Source: Acidobacteria bacterium Ga0077553
GTDB lineage: Bacteria; Acidobacteriota; Terriglobia; Bryobacterales; Bryobacteraceae
Direction of reading: 5' to 3'
DNA length: 64,000 nucleotides
Assembly (NCBI GenBank): GCA_001464575.1
Contig: LNFE01000146.1
Location: 60,261 to 124,260, forward strand
Shown: positions 18,152 to 27,042 of the stretch, in pieces
How positions within the stretch are numbered: position 1 is the first letter of the stretch
Layout of the letters: each line of letters starts with the position of its first letter
The notes under the pieces: generated by a model
Told to the model about the DNA's origin: nothing
Seen by the model: the letters and a program-made list of their open reading frames with translations, nothing else
Databases searched by the model: none
Made by a program: the position numbers and the translations under genes

Positions 18152-19042
18152 ATGAAACAGCCACATTTCGTTGTCGTAATCGCCCACTCCGTCCACGGCC
18201 GCCTCCGCCGTGTGCACCTTTCTCATACGGTGCTGTATACCGTTCTAGCGCTAGCCATGATTGGCTGCTTTACGGTGGTGGGGTTCGTCACCTCGTACGC
18301 GAGAATGGCGTGGAAGGTTACCAACTACAACAACTTGCGCGACGAAGTCTCGACGCTGCAAAAACGCTATCAGGACCTGCAACGCTCCACCGAGCAGACG
18401 AAAGAACAGCTCGCTACGTTGCAAATGTTGGCTTCGGAAGTTTCGATGGCCTACGGGATCAAGGAACGGATGGATGGTCCGCAGTCGGTGGCGGCCGAGG
18501 GCAAGTTAATGCCCACTTTCCAGGAATCGATTGAGCAGTACGATTTATTGCGGTCCACTCGGTTGTTCAATCCGGCCACCCGCCGGATCAATCAGATGTG
18601 GCAGCAAAACGTCGTCCCGAGCATCTGGCCGACCAATGGCCGATTGCTGAGTTCCTTTGGTTCGCGTTCAGACCCCTTTACCGGCGGCAGCGCCTTCCAC
18701 GCTGGTGTGGACATCTCCTGTTCAACGGGTACGCCAATCAAGGTTGCGGCGGATGGCATCGTGAAGACCGCGCAGTGGAGCGGGGCCTACGGCAAACTGA
18801 TTGTGGTCTCCCACGGCGGGGGACTCGAAACCTACTACGCGCATCTGTCAACCTTCGACGTCATTCCGGGCCAGGAAGTGCGGCGCGGACAGACGATCGC
18901 CCGCAGTGGCGGCACGGGCCGCGCCACTTCGCCGCACCTTCATTACGAAGTCCGGCAGGGCGGAGCGCCAGTGAACCCCTACAAGTATCTGGCCAAGTCC
19001 CTTGTTTTGGGCCCCACCGTGCAAAAGGACCTGCCTTTCTAA
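18152..19042 (+). CDS. Membrane-anchored M23 peptidase (murein endopeptidase type)
   Basis: A 296-residue protein with a short cytoplasmic N-terminus, one transmembrane helix (about 27-50), a coiled coil (about 60-105) and a C-terminal LytM/M23 domain (about 165-285). Zinc ligands are visible in FHAGVDI and SPHLHYEV, so the enzyme should be active on peptidoglycan crosslinks. The layout matches MepM/NlpD-like proteins acting in the periplasm during cell wall growth. The gene starts at ATG 18152 after a 108-base gap holding TTGACG at 18052-18057 and ATACGG 17 bases further on, a possible promoter. Confidence 0.9.
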   Translation: MKQPHFVVVIAHSVHGRLRRVHLSHTVLYTVLALAMIGCFTVVGFVTSYARMAWKVTNYNNLRDEVSTLQKRYQDLQRSTEQTKEQLATLQMLASEVSMAYGIKERMDGPQSVAAEGKLMPTFQESIEQYDLLRSTRLFNPATRRINQMWQQNVVPSIWPTNGRLLSSFGSRSDPFTGGSAFHAGVDISCSTGTPIKVAADGIVKTAQWSGAYGKLIVVSHGGGLETYYAHLSTFDVIPGQEVRRGQTIARSGGTGRATSPHLHYEVRQGGAPVNPYKYLAKSLVLGPTVQKDLPF

Positions 19043-19078
19043 TAGAATCATCGAGGGTTGTAGAAGAGCCCTCATGAG

Positions 19079-20104
19079 ATGAATTCGAACTACCTGCGAT
19101 TTGCCGCCGCCTCCGGCGCGGCGCTCCTGCTTGTTGCCGCCAGCTACCGGACGCAAACACCGCGCGTGATGTCCGACACCGCCACTGCGTTCCTGGCTTC
19201 CTTGTCCGCTGACCAGCGCAGCAAAGCGGTCTTCTCGTTTGAAGATGACGAACGCCTGAACTGGCACTTTATCCCGAAAGTCCGCAAAGGCCTGCCGTTG
19301 AAGCAGATGGGCCATGAACAGCGTGCCCTGGCGCATGCTCTCCTCAGCGCCGGGCTGTCGCAACAGGGCTACATCAAAGCCACGAGCATCATGAGCCTCG
19401 AAGATATTCTGCGGCAACTGGAAAAAGATACGACTGGCCGTCGCGACCCCGAGCAGTACTTCTTCTCCATCTTCGGCACCCCGTCCGAAAATGGCACCTG
19501 GGCCTACCGCGTCGAAGGCCATCATCTGGCATTGAACTGGACGATCGTCAAGAACCGCGTCGCGTCGAGCCCCATGTTCTTCGGCACCAATCCGGCCGAG
19601 ATTCAGGAAGGGCCGCGGAAAGGCCTGCGCGTGCTCGGCCGCGAAGAGGATCTGGGCCGCGCCCTGCGCGTCGCCTTGACGCCGGAGCAGTTGAAGACTG
19701 CGGTGGTGTCGGAAACCGCGTACAAAGACATCTTCACCATGGCCGACCGTAAGGCCGCCTTGAAGGGTCAGCCCAACGGGCTCTCCGCCACAAAAATGAC
19801 CCCCAAGCAGCGGGAGCTCTTGGCGGCGTTGCTGGATGAATATGCCTCGAACGTGCCGGAGCAGGCAGCCGCCACGCGCGCCGCGCAGATCAAGGCCGCC
19901 GGGAACAACCTCTACTTTGCCTGGGCCGGTACGGCGGGCAAAGGGGAAGGTCACTACTATCGCGTGCAGGGGCCGACGTTCCTGGTGGAATACGACAACA
20001 CGCAAAACAACAACAACCACGTGCATTCGGTTTGGCGCGATCTGGCAGGTGACTTTGGTTACGATTTGCTCGGCGACCACGTTCAGGCCAGCCATAGCAA
20101 GTAA
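19079..20104 (+). CDS. DUF3500 family secreted protein
   Basis: A 341-residue protein with an N-terminal hydrophobic leader (about 8-24). It matches the DUF3500 family: LSADQRSKAVFSFEDDER near the start, MSLEDILRQLE, YFFSIFGTPS, WAYRVEGHH and the ending EYDNTQNNNNHVHSVWRD with clustered His and Asn. The function is unknown. TAGAAT at 19044-19049 lies 29 bases before the ATG and may be a -10 element. Confidence 0.88.
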   Translation: MNSNYLRFAAASGAALLLVAASYRTQTPRVMSDTATAFLASLSADQRSKAVFSFEDDERLNWHFIPKVRKGLPLKQMGHEQRALAHALLSAGLSQQGYIKATSIMSLEDILRQLEKDTTGRRDPEQYFFSIFGTPSENGTWAYRVEGHHLALNWTIVKNRVASSPMFFGTNPAEIQEGPRKGLRVLGREEDLGRALRVALTPEQLKTAVVSETAYKDIFTMADRKAALKGQPNGLSATKMTPKQRELLAALLDEYASNVPEQAAATRAAQIKAAGNNLYFAWAGTAGKGEGHYYRVQGPTFLVEYDNTQNNNNHVHSVWRDLAGDFGYDLLGDHVQASHSK

Positions 20105-20123
20105 GCCACGCTAAACTGAAAGT

Positions 20124-21206
20124 ATGTTGCCTCGCCGCGCGTTCCTCGCCCTGATGAGCGCGCGGCCCATCCTCGCCGCGACCGGCAAGGGCCAGGAGGC
20201 CGAGGGCGACCGGCAACGGTTCCTCGATCCGACGACAGAGTTTGAAGTCGTCCGCCTGACCAGTCCTGATCACGAGAGCATTCTGCCCTCGAATACCGGC
20301 CGGACGGTATCGAAGCGCGCCGAGTTTCTAATCTGCGGTTCCGATCGCGGCCAAGGGATGCAGGCCTTCCGCATCGACATCAAAACCGGCAAGACCCGGC
20401 AGTTGACGGAACTCGCGGCGCTCGAGCCCGAAACGATGACGCTGGCCGGCGGTGATCGCTGGCTGTACGCCATCGACGGCCGCCGCTTGCTGCAGATCAA
20501 CCTGGGCAGCTTGCGGGAGAGGCAACTGGCCGAACTGACGGAAAGCGCCCGGAAGCTGAGTCTATCCGAGGACGGCTTCAACGCGGTGTACGCGGAGAAA
20601 GTGGGCGACCGGACCCGGCTTCGCTTTCTGCCGACCGGCAAGCCGGTTCCGCAGACTGTGGCCGAGTTCGACGGAACGTTGACCGAAGTGGGGGTCCGCC
20701 CGAAACGCGCCGGGCTCTTCTATGTCCGGGACGGGACTTTATGGCTCGCGAGCTTCGACGGCCGGGAGAATCGAGAGGTGAAAACGCCGCCCGGGCAGGT
20801 GCTCGAAGCGCAATGGTCGCCCGATGGCCGCGCCATCCTCTACCTGCATAAGCCGGAAGGCGAGGGGAAGCTGAACGAGATGCGCGAGGTCGCGCCGGAT
20901 ACGAACACGGACGTGCTCTTATCGAAGACCAGCCAGTTCGTCCGCTTCGCACCCAACGGCGACGGCTCCGTGTTCCTCGGCGCCAGCGGAAGCAAGGCCC
21001 AGCCGACTTTGCTGCTTTTGCTGCGAACGGTACGGCGCGAACTCACGATCTGTGAGCACAAGTGTTCGGATCCCCGGTTGGCCAACCCGACCTTCGCGCC
21101 AAACTCGCAACGAATCTTTTTTCAGACCGACCGCCACGGCAAGATGGTGATCTATTCGATGGCTGTCGACCGGCTGGTGGATCCTACTGAGGAGCCGCCG
21201 CAGTAA
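20124..21206 (+). CDS. Beta-propeller (TolB/oligogalacturonate lyase-like) protein
   Basis: A 360-residue protein with a Tat-like leader (MLPRRAFLALM). The body shows repeated WD40-like/TolB blade signatures such as QAFRIDIKTGKTRQLT, EAQWSPDGRAILYL and NPTFAPNSQRIFF. The opening TEFEVVRLTSPDH resembles oligogalacturonate lyase-type propellers, but no lyase activity is claimed. It lies 19 bases after the DUF3500 gene on the same strand and overlaps the converging peroxiredoxin gene by 23 bases. Confidence 0.75.
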   Translation: MLPRRAFLALMSARPILAATGKGQEAEGDRQRFLDPTTEFEVVRLTSPDHESILPSNTGRTVSKRAEFLICGSDRGQGMQAFRIDIKTGKTRQLTELAALEPETMTLAGGDRWLYAIDGRRLLQINLGSLRERQLAELTESARKLSLSEDGFNAVYAEKVGDRTRLRFLPTGKPVPQTVAEFDGTLTEVGVRPKRAGLFYVRDGTLWLASFDGRENREVKTPPGQVLEAQWSPDGRAILYLHKPEGEGKLNEMREVAPDTNTDVLLSKTSQFVRFAPNGDGSVFLGASGSKAQPTLLLLLRTVRRELTICEHKCSDPRLANPTFAPNSQRIFFQTDRHGKMVIYSMAVDRLVDPTEEPPQ

Positions 21207-21723
21207 GCAGCTCCTTTGCCGAAGCGCGGCCACCATGGGAGTTGCTGATCTTGGCGAAGGTGATCTTGCCGGCGCGGTCGATGAGAAACGCTGAAGGGTA
21301 GGCGGTCTCGTTCTTGGCTTCCCAACGCAGGTCGTATTGCTTGGTGAAGGTGTAGTCCGGGTCCAGCACCATCGTGAAATGCGCGGGCAATTTCTTGTCG
21401 GTGGCAAACTCCTCGGCGCGTTTGGTGACTTCTGCGGCAGGGCCCGGATAAACCAGCACTACGCGGTAACCGGCCTTCGCGAAGCCTTCACCGTTCTGGA
21501 CCAGGTCCTGGACTTGGCGGTTGCAGAGCGGGCATTGGTATCCCGGGAAGCCGCGGAGGACGATCAAGGCAACGGGGCCGTCCGCCAGGACGGCGCTGAG
21601 TTTGGTGGGACGGCCATCGAGCGCGGTGAGGGTGAAGTCCGGGGCGGACTGTCCAACCGTGGGCGGCGCAGCCAGGGCGGCGCCAGCGAGAGCAAGGGCA
21701 ACGAAGGAAAGCAGTGGGTTCAT
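21184..21723 (-). CDS. Exported peroxiredoxin-like (AhpC/TSA) protein
   Basis: A 179-residue protein starting MNPLLSFVALALAG at ATG 21723, with a signal peptide ending near AAPP. The thioredoxin-fold domain has GQSAPDFTLTALDG and the active-site segment RGFPGYQCPLCNRQ, a CxxC rather than the single Cys of classic peroxiredoxins. It may act as a thiol peroxidase or disulfide reductase in the periplasm. Three extra codons upstream (from 21732) are possible but would break the leader. Confidence 0.82.
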   Translation of the reverse strand: MNPLLSFVALALAGAALAAPPTVGQSAPDFTLTALDGRPTKLSAVLADGPVALIVLRGFPGYQCPLCNRQVQDLVQNGEGFAKAGYRVVLVYPGPAAEVTKRAEEFATDKKLPAHFTMVLDPDYTFTKQYDLRWEAKNETAYPSAFLIDRAGKITFAKISNSHGGRASAKELLTAAAPQ

Positions 21724-21875
21724 GCCGACCATTCGCCATCTGTCAGCGTTTGGTTACTGTGGGGCTTGTGCTCGTGCCGAATATGTTCAAAAATCAGGTC
21801 GAGAGGACGAAATGAAGTTGTGGGCGCCGGACTCTCCCGCCCGTTGAAAGTTGGCCGCGTCCCGAGGAGCCTTCT

Positions 21876-22238
21876 GTGCAGTTCACATCTCAACTTGCTC
21901 GCCTGAATAGTGCCGTGGCGTTGGAGCGGCTTGGTGGCGACGAAGAACTTCTTCGGGAGGTTGCTCAGCTTTTCCTCGAGGAATATCCGACGCTGATGAC
22001 CCAAATCCGCGCCGCGGTGTCCGCGGGCGATCCCGAAGCGTTGCAGAGGGCGGCGCATAGCTTGAAGGGTTCGGTCTCGAATTTTGGCGCCGATGCCGCG
22101 TATCATGCAGCGTTTGCGTTGGAATTGATGGGCCGGAATCGCGAAATGGGCCAGGCCCAAAGCGGCCTGACGGCGCTTGAAGAGGCTCTCGAATACATTC
22201 ATCCGGCCTTGGCGGAATTGGCTGCGCAAGCGCAATAA
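21876..22238 (+). CDS. Histidine phosphotransfer (Hpt) domain protein
   Basis: A 120-residue single-domain Hpt protein. The phosphorylated His is in AAHSLKGSVSNFG (about residue 67), within an all-helical four-helix-bundle sequence. It would relay phosphate between a hybrid kinase and a response regulator, neither of which is adjacent. The start is GTG 21876, chosen because GAGGAG lies about eight bases upstream and the Hpt domain begins right after it. Confidence 0.88.
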   Translation: MQFTSQLARLNSAVALERLGGDEELLREVAQLFLEEYPTLMTQIRAAVSAGDPEALQRAAHSLKGSVSNFGADAAYHAAFALELMGRNREMGQAQSGLTALEEALEYIHPALAELAAQAQ

Positions 22239-22264
22239 ATCGATAGGGTAAACCGCCCGTTTGC

Positions 22265-22270
22265 TATAGT
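22265..22270 (+). promoter_or_regulatory. TATAGT hexamer, candidate -10 element
   Basis: TATAGT ends 11 bases before the ATG of the MqnA/MqnD-family gene in a 43-base gap. No clear -35 box. Would give a leader of only a few bases. Confidence 0.35.
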
Positions 22271-22281
22271 GAAAGTTCCCT

Positions 22282-23118
22282 ATGGCCGTTACGGACGTTG
22301 TTTGCGCGCACAGCCCGGACTCGGATGATGCCTATATGTTCTATGGCTTGGCAACGAAGAAAATTCGTTCCAAGTTTGTGAACTTCAAGCATGTCTTGGA
22401 TGACATTCAGACTTTGAATCGGAAGGCGATGGTAGGCGAGTATGAATTGACCGCCATTTCCTACCACGCTTACCCCTACGTCGCGGATAAATACTATGTG
22501 ATGGCCTCCGGTTCCAGCGTTGGTGACGGCTACGGTCCGATGATCGTGTCGAACCACCCGATGGCCTCGACCGATTTGAAGGGCAAGCGGATCGCGATTC
22601 CCGGCAAGATGACGACAGCGTTTTTGACGCTCAGTATCTTCCAGCCCGACTTTATCCCTGTCGAAGTGCCGTTTGACAAGATTCTCGATGCCGTGAAGGA
22701 CGGGGCGGCCGACGCGGGCCTAGTCATTCACGAGGCGCAACTCACCTACGCCCGCGGCGGATTCCACCAGATCATCGACCTCGGGAAGTGGTGGAAGAAG
22801 ACATACGACATGCCGCTGCCGCTCGGCTGCAACGTGTTGCGCCGTGACCTTTCGCCGGAAGTGCGTGCGGAAAGCTGCCGCCTGATGCGGGAAAGCATTC
22901 AATACGCCCTCGATAATCACGAGGAAGCCCTCTCGTACGCCATGCAATTCGCGCGCGACATGGAAGCCGACCTGGCGACGAAGTTCGTCGGCATGTACGT
23001 TAACCACTACACCGTGGATGCGGGCGACATCATTCCGAAGGCGGCTCAGCAGCTGCTCGATATGGGTCACGACATCGGGTTGATCCCTAATCGCGTCCAG
23101 CTGGAATTTATCCGGTAG
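22282..23118 (+). CDS. mqnD: MqnA/MqnD family protein, probably 1,4-dihydroxy-6-naphthoate synthase
   Basis: A 278-residue periplasmic-binding-protein-fold enzyme without a signal peptide. It starts with AHSPDSDDAYMFYGL, and has LTAISYHAYPYV, ASGSSVGDGYGP, KGKRIAIPG and DAGLVIHEAQLTY, patterns of the MqnA/MqnD family of the futalosine route to menaquinone. MqnD converts cyclic dehypoxanthine futalosine to dihydroxynaphthoate; MqnA is the alternative. No other mqn gene is in the window. The fold fits well, the exact step less so. Confidence 0.68.
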   Translation: MAVTDVVCAHSPDSDDAYMFYGLATKKIRSKFVNFKHVLDDIQTLNRKAMVGEYELTAISYHAYPYVADKYYVMASGSSVGDGYGPMIVSNHPMASTDLKGKRIAIPGKMTTAFLTLSIFQPDFIPVEVPFDKILDAVKDGAADAGLVIHEAQLTYARGGFHQIIDLGKWWKKTYDMPLPLGCNVLRRDLSPEVRAESCRLMRESIQYALDNHEEALSYAMQFARDMEADLATKFVGMYVNHYTVDAGDIIPKAAQQLLDMGHDIGLIPNRVQLEFIR

Positions 23119-23149
23119 ACTTTTGGGGCGCGGCAGCCGTCCTAACGGT

Positions 23150-24424
23150 ATGCGCTTTGCGATCCTCGCTCTACTGTGTCCGGCCCTGCTGCTGGCTCAG
23201 GACTCGACTCCTAAAGAACGCCAGAAGTACGTCAAGTCACTTGCCAATGAAGGCGCCGCTGGCATTCCGAAGCTGTTGCCTTACGCACAAGACCCGGATA
23301 TCGGGGTTCGCCGCGATGTGATCCGAACCATGGTCGCGATCGGTGGGCCAGCTTCTCTCGAGCCCCTGACGCAGGCCCTGACAGACAGCGACGAGGAGAT
23401 CCTGATTCGCGCCACCGACGGCGTCGTGAACTTCTACCTGCCGGGGTACTGGGAACGAGGGCTCAGCGGGTCCTTGAAGCGGGCCGGGTCGCGGCTGGTA
23501 AGCCGCTGGACGGATACGAACGACCAAGTGGTGCCTGCGCACGTCGAAGCGCGCCCGGAGATCGTGGCGGCGCTGGGTAAGCTGGTTAGCGGAACCGGTC
23601 CTCTGCCGGCCCGAGCGAATGCCGCCCGCGCCATCGGCGTCCTGCGTGGGCGCGCCGCGATCGATGATCTGGTCACGGGGCTGGCCTCAAAGGACAGCCA
23701 AGTGATCTATGAGGCGCTGGTGGCGTTTGAAAAGATTCGCGACCTCAGCGTCGCCCCGAAGATTCACTACCTCCTCCGTGATCTCGACGATAAGGTCCAG
23801 TTGGCCGCCTTGGAAACGGTGGGCATTCTGAAGAACCCGGAATCGGTGTCGCCGCTGCGCGAAGCCTACGAGCGGGCCCGGAACGATAAGGTCCGCCGCG
23901 CGGCCCTGAGCGCCCTATCGCAGATTCCCTCGGAGTCGTCCCGCCCGTTGTTCACCGCCCAACTCGATTCCGCCGATGAGTCCCTCCGCGCCGCTGCGGC
24001 CGAGGGCCTGGCGCGGCTGGGACGCGCCGAAGACCGCGAACTCCTGCACGCCAAGTTCGAAGGCGAGACGAAAATGCGAGCGAGGCTGGGGCAAGCCTTC
24101 GGCGCGGCTTTGCTCGGCGAAGTCACCATGGGCGAGTTCGACCCCTTGCGCTATCTCGTCAATACGTTAAACCTGAAGGCTTGGAAGGGGATCTCCGAGG
24201 CGTACCTGATTGAACTAGTACGAAACGAACCCATTCGGACGGCGATCGCCCCGGTGTTTCCCACCGCCACCAAACAGGAAAAGCTGAGCCTGTCGATGAT
24301 TCTCGGCCGTAGCGGCAGTCGCGACTCCGAGCCGATGCTCGACAGCCTGGCGAAGGATCCGGATACTGAAGTCGCCAGCGAAGCGCTGCGCGCCATCCGC
24401 ACCCTGCGGGCCGTAAATCCGTAG
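23150..24424 (+). CDS. Secreted HEAT-repeat protein
   Basis: A 424-residue protein starting MRFAILALLCPALLLAQ at ATG 23150, with a signal peptide. The body is a run of HEAT/PBS-lyase-like helical repeats, for example DPDIGVRRDVIRTMVAIG, DKVQLAALETVGILKN, DKVRRAALSALSQI and ESLRAAAAEGLARLG. Such repeats form scaffolds for protein contacts; no enzyme motif is seen. An upstream extension to 23123 is possible but lacks a leader. It lies just after the mqnD-like gene. Confidence 0.82.
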   Translation: MRFAILALLCPALLLAQDSTPKERQKYVKSLANEGAAGIPKLLPYAQDPDIGVRRDVIRTMVAIGGPASLEPLTQALTDSDEEILIRATDGVVNFYLPGYWERGLSGSLKRAGSRLVSRWTDTNDQVVPAHVEARPEIVAALGKLVSGTGPLPARANAARAIGVLRGRAAIDDLVTGLASKDSQVIYEALVAFEKIRDLSVAPKIHYLLRDLDDKVQLAALETVGILKNPESVSPLREAYERARNDKVRRAALSALSQIPSESSRPLFTAQLDSADESLRAAAAEGLARLGRAEDRELLHAKFEGETKMRARLGQAFGAALLGEVTMGEFDPLRYLVNTLNLKAWKGISEAYLIELVRNEPIRTAIAPVFPTATKQEKLSLSMILGRSGSRDSEPMLDSLAKDPDTEVASEALRAIRTLRAVNP

Positions 24425-24438
24425 AGCCCAACGCAAAA

Positions 24439-24458
24439 AGCCCCGCTCACGCGGGGCT
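24439..24458 (-). terminator. Rho-independent terminator of the small gene at 24483
   Basis: An eight-base-pair stem (AGCCCCGC / GCGGGGCT) with loop TCAC. On the minus strand it is followed by five T at 24438-24434, so it best ends the minus-strand gene above it. The plus side lacks a T-tract. Confidence 0.85.
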
Positions 24459-24482
24459 CTGCAATTTCGCGGCAGCGAAAAA

Positions 24483-24692
24483 CTACTTCGCCTTCTTCTG
24501 CTTCTGCTGACCGACGCGGACTTTGTTCAGCGACGCTTTCTGATCGGTCCATGCCTTCCAGTCAAAACGGGCAGAGGCATCTTTCAAAAAAGTGTCGTGG
24601 TCCGTGCCCTTCGGGACAACGGCCATGAGGGTCGCCGTGTTGACGCCATCGGGGCTCACAATGCGGAAGCGCTTAACGTTCGGAATTGCCAT
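24483..24692 (-). CDS. Small basic hypothetical protein
   Basis: A 69-residue protein starting MAIPNVKRFRIVSPDG at ATG 24692. The start is preceded by a TANNNT hexamer and the gene is followed by a good terminator, so it looks real. The sequence has a beta-rich N-terminus, an FDWKAW segment and a lysine-rich tail (QQKQKKAK). No family is recognised. It could bind nucleic acid, judged only from charge. The open frame continues upstream to 24836, but that part overlaps the epimerase gene. Confidence 0.65.
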   Translation of the reverse strand: MAIPNVKRFRIVSPDGVNTATLMAVVPKGTDHDTFLKDASARFDWKAWTDQKASLNKVRVGQQKQKKAK

Positions 24693-24701
24693 ATCTTTTT
24701 C

Positions 24702-24707
24702 AGGATA
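24702..24707 (-). promoter_or_regulatory. TATCCT hexamer, candidate -10 element
   Basis: On the minus strand TATCCT ends nine bases before the start at 24692 of the small basic protein, between that gene and the epimerase stop. Confidence 0.35.
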
Positions 24708-24714
24708 GCACGCG

Positions 24715-25611
24715 CTAGGAGAAAATGGCGTCCAACGCCGGACGAAGTTGCGGATACCGGAAAACGAACCCGGCCTTCTCTGCCGCCGCCGGCACCACCC
24801 GCTGGGAGGCGAACAGGATCTGGGCCATCTCGCCATACAGGAGTTTCACCCCAAACTCGGGCGCCGGCAAGAGTGCGGGCCGATGCAGCGCGCCAGCCAA
24901 CTGCCGCGTGAATTCCGTATTCGTCACCGGATTCGGAGCTACGCCGTTCACGACTCCCGACAGCGACTCGTTCTCGACAGCGAATTGAATCATCCGGGCC
25001 AAGTCGTCGACATGGATCCAACTCATCCACTGCTTGCCAGAGCCGAGGACCCCGCCCACGCCCCACCGAAACAAGGGAGCCATCGAAGCCAGCGCTCCGC
25101 CGTCGGCGCCAAGCACGATGCCGATGCGAATCTTCACGACGCGCAAGCCATACTCCTGGGCTTTGTCCGCTTCGGCCTCCCAATCGGCGCAGACGTCAGG
25201 CAGGAAGCCGGAGGCCGGTTTGGCGTCTTCTGTCAGCACGTGGTCGCCCCGATCGCCATAGATGCCGACCGCGGAGGCGCACACCAGGGTCTTTGGCCGG
25301 TGCCGCATCTTGCCGATGGCGGAAACCAGATGGCGGGTACCCAGAATCCGGGAGTCGCGGATCCCTTTCTTCACCTCTGGGGTCCAGCGTTGGGAGACGG
25401 GTTCGCCGGCGAGATGAATTACGGCTTCGGATCGCTGGAGCAACTCCCGGCTCGGCTCGCCGGCAGTTGGGTCCCAGTGGCCGTAGTGGATCAGCGGAGT
25501 GAGGCGCGGGTTCTTGCGCGCGAGAACGACGAGCGAATGCTGCTCGGCGGGATACAGTTGCAAAAGGCGCCGGCCGATGAAGCCGGTCGCACCGGAGATA
25601 GTCAGGAACAT
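24715..25611 (-). CDS. TIGR01777 family NAD(P)-dependent epimerase
   Basis: A 298-residue extended SDR. The cofactor motif is ISGATGFIGRRL at the N-terminus, then HLAGEPV, SAVGIYGDRG (Tyr of the active site), RIGIVLGADGGAL and a conserved MSWIHVDDL. These are the marks of the YfcH/SDR39U1 family (TIGR01777), whose substrate is not well established. Its start overlaps the end of the photolyase gene by ten bases, so they are likely co-transcribed. Confidence 0.9.
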   Translation of the reverse strand: MFLTISGATGFIGRRLLQLYPAEQHSLVVLARKNPRLTPLIHYGHWDPTAGEPSRELLQRSEAVIHLAGEPVSQRWTPEVKKGIRDSRILGTRHLVSAIGKMRHRPKTLVCASAVGIYGDRGDHVLTEDAKPASGFLPDVCADWEAEADKAQEYGLRVVKIRIGIVLGADGGALASMAPLFRWGVGGVLGSGKQWMSWIHVDDLARMIQFAVENESLSGVVNGVAPNPVTNTEFTRQLAGALHRPALLPAPEFGVKLLYGEMAQILFASQRVVPAAAEKAGFVFRYPQLRPALDAIFS

Positions 25612-26994
25612 AAGAGCGAGGGTCCAGGGGCGACATCCTGCCCGGTTCGGAGCATATGGGCAATGTCGCGGAGATAGGAGTCGACGTCCGTCTTGCGTTT
25701 CATTCCGTCGAGCGACATAAATCGAATCATGCCAAAAACGCTACGCTCCTGCCAAGGGCGATCGTGCAGTCCGAAACACCAGAGGATACCGGTGTAGGTG
25801 TTCGGGTCGCGGCCGTCGAGTGCGTAGATATCGTGGCACTTAATCATCGTACGAAGCGCGTCGGCGTGGGTAGCCGACCACTCAATGATTTTCTTGCCCC
25901 AATACATCCGGTAGTAGCCGTGGATCTTGCCGCGCAGCCGCAGCTCCTGCTGACAGGCGTTCCACAGGGCGTCGTGGGTCTGGGCCTGCAGGAACTGCTC
26001 TTCGGTGTAAACGAAGTCGCGACGGTCGGCGGCGTGCTTGGCCAGCGTCTTCAGGGCCCAATCCGGCAGGCACTCCAGTTGGTCGTAGTTTGGGGTGAAG
26101 CGGGCGAAGTTAAAGGCCAGCTCCCGGCGGACAATCAACTCTTCGAGAAACTCGACGGCCATCAGCTTGTGCTCAGCGGCATAGCCTTCCACCGCCAAGG
26201 CGACCTCCAGCGAGCTGATCATGCCGAAGTGCAGGTAGGGCGAAAGCTCGCTGGTGACTTGGTTGGACGGGGAGTTCTTGTCGCGAGCGTAGCGGCTGAG
26301 CCGGTCGACGAGGAACCGTTGCAGGGATCGCTCGGCTGCGGCTCGGCCGCCGGGGAACGCAATGGAGGGCGGGATGGAGTGGGTCCGCCGTCACTTCGAC
26401 ATGCCATGGCGGGCGAGGCGCCGTCCACCGGTGTAACGGCCGCGGCGGCGGCACGGGCGCCAGATGGTCGGCCAACATGCGCTTCACCTTCGGACGCATC
26501 GAGTAGGCGGCCCATTCCCGCTTCTCGAACCGGTTCATCGGGATGATGCAACTGGAGTCGACGGCGTGATAAGCCAGGCCAAGCTTGGCCGGCACGGAGG
26601 AGTTATGCCAGGAGGCGATAAACGTCGGATAGTCGTCTGTCACCACCAGCGCCGCGCGGGAGGCCAGTTGATAGACGACGTCGTTGGGGTCCTCCGGCCG
26701 CTGCCGTAGATAGAAGCAGTAGCCGATACCAAGCGCATCGAGCGCCTGCTGCGTCTCCGGGACGTTGGCGACGACAAAGGTGTGGATGCGGTCGTTGGCG
26801 GACGGGTAGGAATACGTGAGCCCCTCGTACACCAGCACCGGCAAGCCGAGCTCATTCGCCTTCTCGACCGCGTAGAGCAAGGCGTGGTTCGATGCCACCC
26901 GGCGATTCATCTGGCACCAGTAGAGGACGTACTCGGCGCCAGCGGTGCGGAGCGGAGCGTCGTTCAACGGGCGGACGCGATGTTCAAGAATCAC
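25602..26994 (-). pseudogene. Class II deoxyribodipyrimidine photolyase with a frame break near 26390
   Basis: Two minus-strand frames together give one class II photolyase. The upstream part (GTG 26994, MILEHRVRPLND after initiation) has EYVLYWCQMNRRVASNHAL, PVLVYEGLT and MNRFEKREWAAYSMRPKV. The downstream part, readable from about 26390, has SELSPYLHFGMISSLEV, EELIVRRELAFNF, ARFTPNYDQL and YYRMYWGKKIIEW, the FAD and lesion-binding half. The switch falls at about 26380-26392, just below a TGA at 26391-26393 in the downstream frame. Apart from this the gene is complete, so either a single-base sequence error or a recent mutation is likely. The enzyme would repair cyclobutane pyrimidine dimers with light. 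Confidence 0.88.
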
Positions 26995-27042
26995 CCTATA
27001 GAGATGCTGGTGGCCACCGTTCCGCTGCAATAATGGAAAGAG

